DNA from: Alcaligenes aquatilis
Lineage (GTDB): Bacteria; Pseudomonadota; Gammaproteobacteria; Burkholderiales; Burkholderiaceae_B
Direction: 5' to 3'
DNA length: 64,000 bases
Assembly (NCBI RefSeq): GCF_003076515.1
Contig: NZ_CP022390.1
Coordinates: 1,240,001 to 1,304,000, forward strand
Notes under the pieces: model-generated
What the model was told of the DNA's origin: nothing
Seen by the model: only the letters and a program-made list of their open reading frames with translations
Databases searched by the model: none
Shown here: positions 47,762 to 56,273 of the stretch, one piece after another
How positions within the stretch are numbered: position 1 is the stretch's first letter
Layout: the number at the start of each line of letters is the position of its first letter
Program-made: the position numbers and the translations under genes

Positions 47762-48510
47762 TAGACGTGCATTTTCTGCAAGCCGGCTCCCCTCCACCGG
47801 ATGTGGAGCAACGTTTCGGGAATCAGAACGCCTGGTTCAAACGTGCCTTGCAAGCTCTGGAGGTGAATGTCCACACTTGGCGAGTCCATCAGGACAAGGC
47901 CCTGCCCGCAGCAGACTGCCCGGACCCTGTCGTGATCAGCGGTTCCTGGAGCATGGTCACTGACGAGCCGGACTGGAGCGAAAATCTGGCCGCCTGGATT
48001 CGGGAGCGCTATCAGACCCCCATGCCTTTGCTGGGTATTTGCTACGGTCATCAATTAATGGCTCACGCCTTGGGCGGACGTGTGGATTACCATCCTCTGG
48101 GGGCCGAGGTGGGCTATCTACCCATTCACCTGTCCGAGCAGGCGCACGAGCATGAGTTGCTGACCCATCTACCCATGCAGTTCCCTGCCCTGCTCACGCA
48201 CCAGCAAAGTGTGCTGAGTTTGCCGGACCATGTGCAAGTGCTGGGCAGTTCCGCCCACGACCCCTATCAAATCCTGCGGTACGGCCCCGCGCAGTGGTCA
48301 ATCCAATTTCACCCTGAGTTTTTTGCCGGCCTGCTGCGATACTGCGTGCTGCGAAACGCTGAGTCCTGGCGAGCCCAGGGCATAGACCCGAAAACCCTGG
48401 CAGACCCCATTCAGGACACGCCTGACGCCCGTCGTCTGCTGTGCCGTTTTGTGCAGATTTACTCGTCCAGCGGTCCCAGTGGACGACGGAAAAATTCGCC
48501 AGGGGTTTGA
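47758..48510 (+). CDS. Class I glutamine amidotransferase-like protein
   Basis: A 250-residue protein with the triad pattern of class I GATases: nucleophile in LGICYGHQLMAHALGG, and the His-Glu of SIQFHPEF. Free-standing members include GMP-synthase-like and gamma-glutamyl hydrolase-like proteins such as YfeJ and PuuD relatives, so the reaction is unknown. It overlaps crcB (ATGA), which implies joint translation. Its last 52 bases overlap the convergent araC gene. Confidence 0.83.
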   Translation: MIDVHFLQAGSPPPDVEQRFGNQNAWFKRALQALEVNVHTWRVHQDKALPAADCPDPVVISGSWSMVTDEPDWSENLAAWIRERYQTPMPLLGICYGHQLMAHALGGRVDYHPLGAEVGYLPIHLSEQAHEHELLTHLPMQFPALLTHQQSVLSLPDHVQVLGSSAHDPYQILRYGPAQWSIQFHPEFFAGLLRYCVLRNAESWRAQGIDPKTLADPIQDTPDARRLLCRFVQIYSSSGPSGRRKNSPGV

Positions 48511-49286
48511 CCCATCAAATCCCGAAAAGCCGCTACAAAGGCCGACATGCTGTCGTAGCCGCATGCCAGGGCGACATCGGTCACCCTTTCATGTCGCTCC
48601 AAAAGAGGCAAGGCACTCATGACACGCAAGCGCTGACGCCAGACCCGAAACGTCAACCCCGTTTGCTGGCGAAACAAACGGCTCAAGGTTTTTTCGGACA
48701 AACCCTGTTGCCCTGCCAGATCCTGCAAACTCCAGTCACCCGATGGGTGGGCCTGCAATTGCTCACACACTTGCAAGAGGCGCGGGTCCGAAGGCCAGGG
48801 CAGAATCAGGCCGCTTTCAGGTGCAGCCAGCAAACGATCCAGCAAGACCTGCACCAGGCGCCCCTGTGCCCCCTCTCGCTCATACAACACAGGCAAAAGG
48901 CTGAACTCGCGAATCAGCTCGCGCAACAAACGGTCTACGATCACCACGCGACACGCCGTTGGTGCTTCAGGCAAGGCACTGACATCAATATAAAGACTAC
49001 GAATCTGAGCATCGGGCGAGCTACGCACCCCATGCTCAACGCCTGCAGGCACCCATACCGCCTGCTGAGGCGGTGCCATGAAACGACCACTGGCCGTGCG
49101 CACCTCGATCACCCCAGTCAGGGCATAGGAAAACTGCACCCAGGGATGTCGATGAGGACGAGCAATAGCTTGATTGGGCAAGGTACGCTCCTGGCCATAC
49201 AAAGGCCTGGGCAGGTAGCGCAACTGCTGCAAACTCGCTGGAATTGGCTCCGCCGGCATCAGAATGTCCGTTTGTCGATAATCCAT
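48459..49286 (-). CDS. AraC-family transcriptional regulator with cupin sensor domain
   Basis: A 275-residue regulator. The N-terminal cupin-like domain (about 35-110, RPHRHPWVQFSYALTGVIEV ... VWVPAGVEHGV) binds a small ligand. The C-terminal AraC DNA-binding domain (about 185-268) has both helix-turn-helices (SLQDLAGQQGLSEKTLSRLFRQQTG and VTDVALACGYDSMSAFVAAFRDLMGQTPGEFFRR). It is divergent from the SBF-like transporter gene and probably regulates it. Confidence 0.88.
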   Translation of the reverse strand: MDYRQTDILMPAEPIPASLQQLRYLPRPLYGQERTLPNQAIARPHRHPWVQFSYALTGVIEVRTASGRFMAPPQQAVWVPAGVEHGVRSSPDAQIRSLYIDVSALPEAPTACRVVIVDRLLRELIREFSLLPVLYEREGAQGRLVQVLLDRLLAAPESGLILPWPSDPRLLQVCEQLQAHPSGDWSLQDLAGQQGLSEKTLSRLFRQQTGLTFRVWRQRLRVMSALPLLERHERVTDVALACGYDSMSAFVAAFRDLMGQTPGEFFRRPLGPLDE

Positions 49287-49371
49287 ATCCGTTTAGCGAT
49301 AAACCCCCAAAAAAGTCTACGGTACAGTGAGGCCTTTCATAACACAAGCCTTTCAAGCCTCTAACAAATCC

Positions 49372-50376
49372 ATGCTCTCTCAACTACGACTGCTTTTTGA
49401 CAACTTCACCCTGATTCTGATCAGCGTGGTGGCACTGGCAAGTTTCTTTCCCGCCTACGGCCAAGGTGCGGTGATCTTCGATGTGATCACTGGTCTGGCC
49501 ATTGCCCTACTGTTCTTCATGCACGGCGCCAAACTGTCCCGCGAAGCCATCATTGCCGGAGCAACCCACTGGCGTTTGCACTTGCTGGTCTTTGGCTGCA
49601 CGTTTGTCATATTTCCGCTGCTGGGTCTGCTGTCCAAGCCCATCTTGCTGCCATTGCTGGGCATGCCTTTGTTTGTGGGCATTCTGTACATGTGTGCCCT
49701 GCCTGGCACCGTGCAATCGGCCATTGCCTTTACCTCCATTGCTCGTGGCAACGTACCTGCTGCCATTTGTAGCGCATCAGCCTCCAGCCTGATCGGTATT
49801 GTGCTCACGCCGGTGTTGCTCAAGCTTTTGCTGGATGCTGATGGTGGCTCGGCCGCCTCGACCCTGGATGCCATCAAAAAGATCAGCCTGCAGTTGTTGT
49901 TGCCCTTTGTCGTCGGCCACCTGATGCGCCCCCTGATTGGCAAATGGATGGATCGCAACCGCAAATGGCTGCGCAGCGTCGATCAATCCTCGATCTTGCT
50001 CGTGGTCTACACCGCTTTCAGCGCCTCGGTCATTGGTGGACTGTGGCAGACCGTACCGCCCAAGTCTCTGGCTATTCTGGCTGTGGTCTGCCTGGTCTTG
50101 CTGGCCATCATCCTGTTCCTGACCACTTGGCTGGCTCGTAAACTGGGTTTTAATAAAGAAGACGAAATTGCGATTGTCTTCGGTGGCTCCAAGAAAAGTC
50201 TGGCAACCGGCGTGCCCATGGCCCAGGTCCTGTTTACCGGTGCTGCGATTGGCCCAGCTCTGCTGCCCATCATGATCTTCCACCAGATTCAATTGATGGC
50301 TTGTGCATTCATTGCGAATAAATATGCGCAGCGTCCAGAAACACCAAATGAAAAAGCACAACTGCAACGTGCCTGA
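49372..50376 (+). CDS. SBF-like bile acid:sodium symporter family transporter (YfeH/Rch1-like)
   Basis: A 334-residue membrane protein with about ten helices of the SBF_like group. FFMHGAKLSREAIIAG, ALPGTVQSAIAFTSIARGNV and the late GGSKKSLATGVPMAQVLF motif are characteristic. The group transports organic anions or influences calcium homeostasis, but the substrate here is unknown. The ATG at 49372 fits the family start better than the one at 49327. It is probably controlled by the divergent AraC protein. Confidence 0.85.
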   Translation: MLSQLRLLFDNFTLILISVVALASFFPAYGQGAVIFDVITGLAIALLFFMHGAKLSREAIIAGATHWRLHLLVFGCTFVIFPLLGLLSKPILLPLLGMPLFVGILYMCALPGTVQSAIAFTSIARGNVPAAICSASASSLIGIVLTPVLLKLLLDADGGSAASTLDAIKKISLQLLLPFVVGHLMRPLIGKWMDRNRKWLRSVDQSSILLVVYTAFSASVIGGLWQTVPPKSLAILAVVCLVLLAIILFLTTWLARKLGFNKEDEIAIVFGGSKKSLATGVPMAQVLFTGAAIGPALLPIMIFHQIQLMACAFIANKYAQRPETPNEKAQLQRA

Positions 50377-50391
50377 TCGGAAGGACAAATG

Positions 50392-50426
50392 AAAATGGCC
50401 TGGTTTCTTGGAAACCGGGCCATTTT
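50392..50426 (+). terminator. Terminator of the SBF-like gene
   Basis: A 16-base-pair stem with one G-T type mismatch (50392-50407 with 50411-50426) and a three-base loop. Its A and T ends make it bidirectional. Confidence 0.85.
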
Positions 50427-50526
50427 ACTGGCTGGAAGCAAAACCCCAACCGGTACGTTGAATAGTTCATCAAGGCAGCTTGATAAGCAGTTACGAACTC
50501 CTTTTCAAGGGCTGGTTTGAGCTTAT

Positions 50527-51009
50527 TTATAGATCCGAAATGTACACAAAAATAGTGGTGCCATCGTACCTGAATGAGCCATCAGGATTCTTTTGATTCA
50601 GCACCTTGCGCAAATCAACAGGATGCAGCCACCCTGCCCCCAGCAGACCGCCATTAATCGCTCTGATCTCCGTTCCACCCACCGCAATGGCGGCATGGAA
50701 GAACTGCATGCCTGCGACTCGACAAAATCCAATAGCCTTGCCTCCGGGCAAAGAGCTTTGCCCATCCCACTTCCTGCCTTTTGAAAAATTAAATAAAGGC
50801 AGCCAGTTCTGAGCAGATATGGACGTTAATTGTTCATAACTAATTTTGGCGTTATACAAATAACGCATATACGCTGCTGCGTCATAGCAAACGCCTTTCA
50901 TATATGCCGTAATATCATCCGGACCATGAATAAGATATCTGTCTGCATAAATGATTCTATCGGGTGCTGAGAGTTTGGCGGTTTTCGTGCCTTTATCTGT
51001 CAAATTCAT
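50527..51009 (-). CDS. Orphan protein with papain-like (NlpC/CHAP-type) Cys/His pattern
   Basis: A 160-residue protein I do not recognise. C41 opens a helix (GVCYDAAAYMRYLY), and H105 opens a strand-turn (FFHAAIAVGGTEIRAING) with a polar N119 soon after. This order and spacing resemble papain-like amidases or transglutaminases such as NlpC/P60 and CHAP. No signal peptide or immunity-like partner is seen. Its upstream 250 bases are far more AT-rich than the surroundings, which suggests horizontal acquisition. The ATG at 51009 is preceded by AAGGG. Confidence 0.55.
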   Translation of the reverse strand: MNLTDKGTKTAKLSAPDRIIYADRYLIHGPDDITAYMKGVCYDAAAYMRYLYNAKISYEQLTSISAQNWLPLFNFSKGRKWDGQSSLPGGKAIGFCRVAGMQFFHAAIAVGGTEIRAINGGLLGAGWLHPVDLRKVLNQKNPDGSFRYDGTTIFVYISDL

Positions 51010-51332
51010 GGCTAAACCCTTATAAACAGATGAGAAACCTCGGCACATAGTAGCAGCAAATACTAATTTACATTCTTAAGGAGGTACTATTTACCGATTG
51101 AATTAAACAATCAACATCCAGCACTACGCCTAACTAATAGATTAATTAAAAAAGTTAGATAATTTTATAAAAATAATTAAAAACCAAACTAGCAAACAAT
51201 TAACAAGTAAATCATTCCTAACAAGCGTCTCCATAAACTTGTATTTTCCATCCAAACAAAAAGAGCGCTGAAGCACGCTACTGCTCCAACGCCCTGCTCA
51301 ACACGCGCCAAACAACGCTACATCCAAACTGC
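51010..51332. other. AT-rich intergenic stretch
   Basis: Strikingly AT-rich (especially 51060-51250), in contrast to the GC-rich flanks. It includes the imperfect dyad TAACTAATAGAT...AAAAAAGTTA around 51128-51154 and an SD-like AAGGAGG at 51079 with no start codon after it. It probably holds the promoter of the orphan gene at 50527-51009. No gene was found. Confidence 0.5.
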
Positions 51333-52154
51333 TCACTTCAACTTATTGATCTTGTCGTTCAAGGTTGCTGCCGATAACTCCCCCGCCCGCACATCCACCA
51401 AACGGCCCTGCTCGTCCAGGAACAAGGTGGTTGGCAAGCCTCGGCTACGTACGGCCTGGCCCAGTTTCATTTGTGGGTCACGCCACATATTGCCCAGCTC
51501 CAGGTTCTCGTCCATCAGGTACTTCTGGATTTCACCCAGTTCCTCGCCCTGATTCGCAAACACAATATTGACATCCGAGCGGCTGGACTGCACCTGCTTG
51601 AAAGCCGGCATTTCTCGACGACAAGGAGGACACCAACTGGCCCACAGATTGACGACCGTCACCTTCCCCTGATATTGATCCAGGCTCTGCGGCGCGCTGA
51701 AATCAGCCTGCATGGGGATCAGGTCTATTTCGGGCAATGGCATGGTCGGCTCTACACCGCCTCGGCCGACTGCCACCATGATCAAAGAAAAAGCGGCTAC
51801 ACCCACGGCCAGGCCGCCGGACACGGCTGGCAGCATCGCCTTGTCACGCAGCACACGCCACAGCACATAAAACCAGCCTGCCGTCACAGCGGCAGGGATC
51901 ATCAGGCCACCGTCACGCAGATCCAGCCAGTGCAATGGCTCGCTTTGGTAGAACTCCCACTGCTGAATCAGAAAGCCCAAACGTCCAACCAGCACGCCCA
52001 AAATAATCGCCCGCCACAAGACCGATTCGGCCCGGGTCTGCCTGCGTCTATCCAGCCAGGCGGCCAGAAACAACCCCAGTAATGCCGCGACCATAAAAGC
52101 AAACAAAGAGGTGGCAAAGGTAAAGGGGCCGAGCTGTATGCTTTGCATAAACAT
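51333..52154 (-). CDS. TlpA-family thiol:disulfide protein fused to a four-helix membrane domain
   Basis: A protein of about 273 residues. The N-terminal 130 residues have four predicted helices and segments (GVLVGRLGFLIQQWEFYQSEPLHWLDLRDGGLMIPAA) resembling part of prolipoprotein diacylglyceryl transferase. The C-terminal thioredoxin domain carries VNLWASWCPPCRREMPAF and cis-proline RGLPTTLFLDEQG. It should be a membrane-anchored periplasmic reductase or electron carrier. The ATG at 52154 has AGGA upstream. Downstream of trpF one would often expect trpB; this gene is there instead. Confidence 0.85.
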   Translation of the reverse strand: MFMQSIQLGPFTFATSLFAFMVAALLGLFLAAWLDRRRQTRAESVLWRAIILGVLVGRLGFLIQQWEFYQSEPLHWLDLRDGGLMIPAAVTAGWFYVLWRVLRDKAMLPAVSGGLAVGVAAFSLIMVAVGRGGVEPTMPLPEIDLIPMQADFSAPQSLDQYQGKVTVVNLWASWCPPCRREMPAFKQVQSSRSDVNIVFANQGEELGEIQKYLMDENLELGNMWRDPQMKLGQAVRSRGLPTTLFLDEQGRLVDVRAGELSAATLNDKINKLK

Positions 52155-52245
52155 CAATCCTGACAAGACCAAGTAAAAAGAGACCCGCCATAAGCGGGTC
52201 GGGGCAATAAAGACAGACAGCGGCGCGGCTAAAAGATTCCCTGAG

Positions 52246-52908
52246 TCAGGAGGCCTTGCCCAAGATCTGCATGAATTGACCCATTTTCGTGTGGCACTTG
52301 ATACCGGGTTCCAACTCTACCCCACTGCTGACATCGATGGCATACGGGCGGTGCAAGGCCACTCGCTCAGCCACATTGTCAATACGCATCCCTCCGGCCA
52401 GAACCAAGGGAGGCAGGCCATCCTGGTCTTGCAGACGTGCTTGCAAACCTTGAATCAGTTCGGGATCAAAGGCCGTGCCGGTACCACCGTAAGCATCGTG
52501 ATAACCATCCATCAACCAGGCGCGTGCATCGCGATAATTCAGGCACTGTTCCAGCAAACCGTCCACTGTATCCAGACCGGGCGCGCCCACCCGAAAAGCC
52601 TTGATATAGGGATGTGCGTAGCGCCGGCACTCTTGCGGGCTTTCTTCACCGTGAAATTGCAGCAAATCGGGTTGTACCTGTTCCAGAATTTCCCGCACAA
52701 CGTTCTCGGAGGCATTCACGAACAGGCTGACTGCCTGCACAAACGCCGGCACACGGGCGCGCAAGGCGACAGCGTGCTCCGTGCTTAACATGCGAGCACT
52801 TTTCGGGTAGAAAACAAAGCCCACTGCATCTGCGCCCAACTGCACGGCAGCATCGATATCCTGCGCTCGGGTAAAACCACAAATCTTGACTCGGGTACGG
52901 CTGAACAT
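52246..52908 (-). CDS. trpF: Phosphoribosylanthranilate isomerase
   Basis: A 220-residue TIM-barrel enzyme converting phosphoribosylanthranilate to the carboxyphenylamino-deoxyribulose phosphate of tryptophan synthesis. The catalytic cysteine lies in VKICGFTR and the general acid aspartate in the AWLMDGYHDAYGGTGTAFD region. LVLAGGMRIDNV and AIDVSSGVELEPGIK complete the pattern. No other trp gene is in the window, and TRAP genes separate it from truA. Confidence 0.95.
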   Translation of the reverse strand: MFSRTRVKICGFTRAQDIDAAVQLGADAVGFVFYPKSARMLSTEHAVALRARVPAFVQAVSLFVNASENVVREILEQVQPDLLQFHGEESPQECRRYAHPYIKAFRVGAPGLDTVDGLLEQCLNYRDARAWLMDGYHDAYGGTGTAFDPELIQGLQARLQDQDGLPPLVLAGGMRIDNVAERVALHRPYAIDVSSGVELEPGIKCHTKMGQFMQILGKAS

Positions 52909-52920
52909 CGCACATCCTCG

Positions 52921-52948
52921 AATAAAAAACGGGGGCCAGATGCCCCCG
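52921..52948 (-). terminator. Terminator of the truA-trpF intervening TRAP genes
   Basis: Stem CGGGGGC / GCCCCCG (52930-52936 with 52942-52948), followed on the minus strand by TTTTTTATT. It lies between the TRAP permease and trpF, so trpF probably has its own promoter. Confidence 0.9.
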
Positions 52949-52967
52949 TGTGAATCATAACGCGTCC

Positions 52968-54641
52968 TTACTGGAAACTGCTGGCGGCATCATCCATTCC
53001 AAATCCATAGCTGTCAGAACCATAGGTCGATTCTGTACCGAACTGAATTTGTGAATCATCCAGCAAAACTTCGCCGTGCTTGTAATGTGTGACTAAGCCA
53101 GGGAAGGTCAAAACAGCAGCCACCATCAACAATTGAATGATAATAAACGGCACTGAGCCCCAATAAATATCAGTCGTCGACACACGCTTGATACGCTCGC
53201 CCGTCACCTTGTCGGTATAGTCATCTTTGGGGGCCACCGAGCGCAGGAAAAACAACGCGAAGCCAAAAGGCGGGTGCATGAAGGAGGTCTGCATATTGAC
53301 CGCCAACAAAACACCGAACCAGATCAGGTCAATGCCCATCTTGTCAGCAATTGGCCCGAGCAGCGGCACAATAATAAAGGCCAGCTCGAAAAAGTCGAGA
53401 AAGAAAGCCAGCAGGAAGGTCAGAATACTGACAATGATCAGGAAACCCCATTCCCCACCGGGCATGTCGATCAAGAGGTGCTCGACCCACAGGTCACCAT
53501 TGATGCCGCGAAAGCTCAGACTAAAGACGGTCGAACCCACCAGAATGAAGACCACAAAGCACGATAGGCGGGTCGTCGATTCCATGGCCTGACGCAGCAG
53601 CTTCCAGGATAAGCGGCCACGCGTTACGGCCATGATGATGGCCCCCACCGCCCCCATCGCCCCGCCCTCGGTGGGGGTAGCCACACCAATAAAGATGGTG
53701 CCCAACACCAGGAAGATCAGGAACAGCGGTGGCACCATCACGAAAATCACGCGCTCGGCGATTTTGGACAGCATGTTCAGCTTGAGCAACTTGTTGATCA
53801 GCGCGATCACCCAGGCCGTTACCCCCCACAACAGCATCAGCACGACGATGTGCTCGTCCATGGGGATATTGGGGTGAGTGGCAAAATAGTGCTGCGAACC
53901 AAAGTAGGCCACGGCCGATGCCACAATGCTCAAGACGATCAGCGAGGTCAAACCACGGCTGCCATTAGGCTCCACATACACACGGGCCTCTGGCGGCAAG
54001 GCAGGAGCCGACTTGGGCTTGATGTAGGACATCACCACAATGTACAGAACATAGGTCGCCACCAACAGCAGACCGGGCAGCATGGCACCTCGGTACATAT
54101 CACCGATGGAGCGCCCCAGTTGGTCAGCCAGAATAATCAGTACGATGGAAGGCGGGATGATTTGCGACAGCGTGCCCGAGGCTGCAATCACCCCTGTGGC
54201 TAACTTGCGGTCATAGCCATAGCGCAACATGATGGGCAAAGAGATCAAGCCCATGGAGATCACGGAGGCCGACACCACACCCGTCGTAGCAGCCAACATG
54301 GCACCGACCAGCACCACGGCAATGGCCAGACCACCACGCAAAGGACCAAATAGCTGACCAATGGTATCGAGCAGATCCTCCGCCATCCCTGAGCGCTCTA
54401 AGATCAGCCCCATTAAGGTAAAGAAGGGAACCGCGAGCAAGGTATCGTTCTCGACAATACCAAATACCCGTTGAGGCAAGGCCTGGAATAAGGCCGGCTG
54501 CATCATGTCCAGTTCAATGGCGACCAGACCATATAAAATCCCGATTGCCGACAAGGTGAAGGTAACGGGAAAACCCAATAGCAAAAACACGATCAGGTTA
54601 AAGAACATGATCGGAGCCAGATTATCAACCAGAAATTCCAT
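52968..54641 (-). CDS. TRAP transporter large permease, extended DctM type
   Basis: A 557-residue DctM-family protein, about 110 residues longer than TauM in this window. The extra length lies in a central insert (about 215-300, PKSAPALPPEARVYVEPNGSRG ... HPNIPMDEHI) and a polar tail. Motifs TTGVVSASVISMGL, QIIPPSIVLIILAD, GVATPTEGGAMGAVG and FMHPPFGFALFFL are intact. This layout fits the subgroup annotated for mannitol/chloroaromatic compounds or keto acids. No binding-protein gene lies nearby. Confidence 0.87.
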   Translation of the reverse strand: MEFLVDNLAPIMFFNLIVFLLLGFPVTFTLSAIGILYGLVAIELDMMQPALFQALPQRVFGIVENDTLLAVPFFTLMGLILERSGMAEDLLDTIGQLFGPLRGGLAIAVVLVGAMLAATTGVVSASVISMGLISLPIMLRYGYDRKLATGVIAASGTLSQIIPPSIVLIILADQLGRSIGDMYRGAMLPGLLLVATYVLYIVVMSYIKPKSAPALPPEARVYVEPNGSRGLTSLIVLSIVASAVAYFGSQHYFATHPNIPMDEHIVVLMLLWGVTAWVIALINKLLKLNMLSKIAERVIFVMVPPLFLIFLVLGTIFIGVATPTEGGAMGAVGAIIMAVTRGRLSWKLLRQAMESTTRLSCFVVFILVGSTVFSLSFRGINGDLWVEHLLIDMPGGEWGFLIIVSILTFLLAFFLDFFELAFIIVPLLGPIADKMGIDLIWFGVLLAVNMQTSFMHPPFGFALFFLRSVAPKDDYTDKVTGERIKRVSTTDIYWGSVPFIIIQLLMVAAVLTFPGLVTHYKHGEVLLDDSQIQFGTESTYGSDSYGFGMDDAASSFQ

Positions 54642-54643
54642 TG

Positions 54644-55261
54644 TTACTGGCCCTTAGAAACAGAGGTTGTTGCTTCGTTTGCCTGGGCAATCTGACGAAT
54701 TTCCTGGGCAAGTTCTTCTTCTGCGCTCAGCCCACCATTCCTTAATAAGGGGTTGGGACAGACACCGCGCAAAAAGCCTATGCATTTGATCAGGTGGGAC
54801 ACACCGGCCAAAGCCAATAAGGCAAAACCAATGGGGATCAGTAACTTGACAGGCCAACGCACCAGCCCACCCGTATTGGAGGACTGCTCGTTCAGCACAT
54901 AGGACTGCTCAAAAAACGGAATAGAGAGCCAAAAAATCAGCAAGGTTGCGGGCAGAAGGAAAAAGATCACGCCAATAATATCGATCCAGACCTGAACACG
55001 CGGCGGAAAACGTTCCGCTAACGCATCCACCCGTACATGTTCATTCACAAAGAAGGTATAACCGGCCGCCAGCAAGAAAATGGCACCGAACAAATACCAC
55101 TGCAATTCCAGCCACTGATTGGAGCTGATGCCATACACCTTGCGAACGATGGCGTTAATAGCACTGACCAACACCACGATCAGGGTTAGCCAGGTCACGG
55201 ACTTACCAACGACCGTATTCAGACGGTCGATCAAACTAGACAATCGTAAGAAAAATTTCAT
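54644..55261 (-). CDS. TRAP transporter small permease (DctQ type)
   Basis: A 205-residue membrane protein with four helices (TLIVVLVSAINAIVRKVYG, WLELQWYLFGAIFLLAAGYTFFVNEHVRVDALAERF). It pairs with the DctM protein whose gene begins two bases after its stop. The periplasmic binding protein must be encoded elsewhere. Confidence 0.85.
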   Translation of the reverse strand: MKFFLRLSSLIDRLNTVVGKSVTWLTLIVVLVSAINAIVRKVYGISSNQWLELQWYLFGAIFLLAAGYTFFVNEHVRVDALAERFPPRVQVWIDIIGVIFFLLPATLLIFWLSIPFFEQSYVLNEQSSNTGGLVRWPVKLLIPIGFALLALAGVSHLIKCIGFLRGVCPNPLLRNGGLSAEEELAQEIRQIAQANEATTSVSKGQ

Positions 55262-55433
55262 GGCCTTGCTCAGGATATGGTCGCCTTCTGGATTCGCTTG
55301 TGGCTCATGCTCGAAGGTGGTCGGCCTTATACAGATAAGAATGTAAGAAACAAAATGGCTTCACATTTTATACGATTCAAGCATGTGAAGCCGGTTCGAA
55401 TACCGGGGATAAACCCTTTAGACACGGGCTAAA

Positions 55434-56261
55434 TCATGATTTTTCTGAGACCGTTTCAGCAAATCGCAAGCCACTTAATTCATAGAGCAAATCGTAGGGA
55501 TTGCGGGTAGGAATATCAAACTGCCGGGGGTAATCTACCCCGGCCAGATACAGACCACTGGCATCGAACGTCGGAGCCGATAAGCGGCGATCGCGCTGCG
55601 CCAATAAATGCAAAACCCAATCTGGCGGTTGTCGGCCTTGGCCGATATAAATCAGCATACCCATCAGGTTGCGAATCATGTGATGCAAAAAAGCATTGGC
55701 GCTGAAACGGAACAGGAAAAAATCGCCCTGCTGCTCGATATGAATGTGCGACATGGTACGCACCGGGCTGGCCGCCTGACATTGCGAGGAACGAAATGCA
55801 CTGAAGTCGTGCTCGCCCACCAGATGCCGGGCGGCCTCTTGCATCAGGGCCAGGTCCAAAGGACGAAAAACCCAGGCAACACGACCATGCAATAAAGGGG
55901 AACGCACCCGGTGCTGACGCAACAGGTAAACGTAATGGCGGCCTTGGGCGGAAAAGCGTGCATGGAAATCATCCGGCACTTCGCGCGCCCATTGCACGGC
56001 AACGGAGTCCGGCAGCAAGGCGTTCAAACCACGCACCCACGACTCCAGGCTGCGCTCGGCAGCCGTGTCCAGATGAACTACTTGATTGAGGGCATGAACG
56101 CCGGTGTCGGTGCGACCGGCGCAGATCGTAGAGACAGGCTGGGCCGTAAAACGGCGCAGTGCCTGCTCCAGAACATCTTGAACGGTGTTGCCACCGGCCT
56201 GACTTTGCCAACCCAGCCAGGGCGTCCCTTCATAGCAGACACCCAATGCAATACGTCTCAT
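55434..56261 (-). CDS. truA: tRNA pseudouridine(38-40) synthase
   Basis: A 275-residue enzyme modifying uridines 38-40 in the anticodon arm. The catalytic aspartate lies in CAGRTDTGVHALNQVVH, and FSANAFLHHMIRNLMG and the ARFSAQGRHYVYLL segment match the family. It is downstream of fimV with a 12-base gap in the conserved asd-fimV-truA order. Confidence 0.96.
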   Translation of the reverse strand: MRRIALGVCYEGTPWLGWQSQAGGNTVQDVLEQALRRFTAQPVSTICAGRTDTGVHALNQVVHLDTAAERSLESWVRGLNALLPDSVAVQWAREVPDDFHARFSAQGRHYVYLLRQHRVRSPLLHGRVAWVFRPLDLALMQEAARHLVGEHDFSAFRSSQCQAASPVRTMSHIHIEQQGDFFLFRFSANAFLHHMIRNLMGMLIYIGQGRQPPDWVLHLLAQRDRRLSAPTFDASGLYLAGVDYPRQFDIPTRNPYDLLYELSGLRFAETVSEKS

Positions 56262-56273
56262 GGTGGGTTTGCC

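Noticed and set aside
51060..51110. Small gene after the AAGGAGG at 51079
   Set aside because: No start codon follows at usable spacing and stops are frequent.
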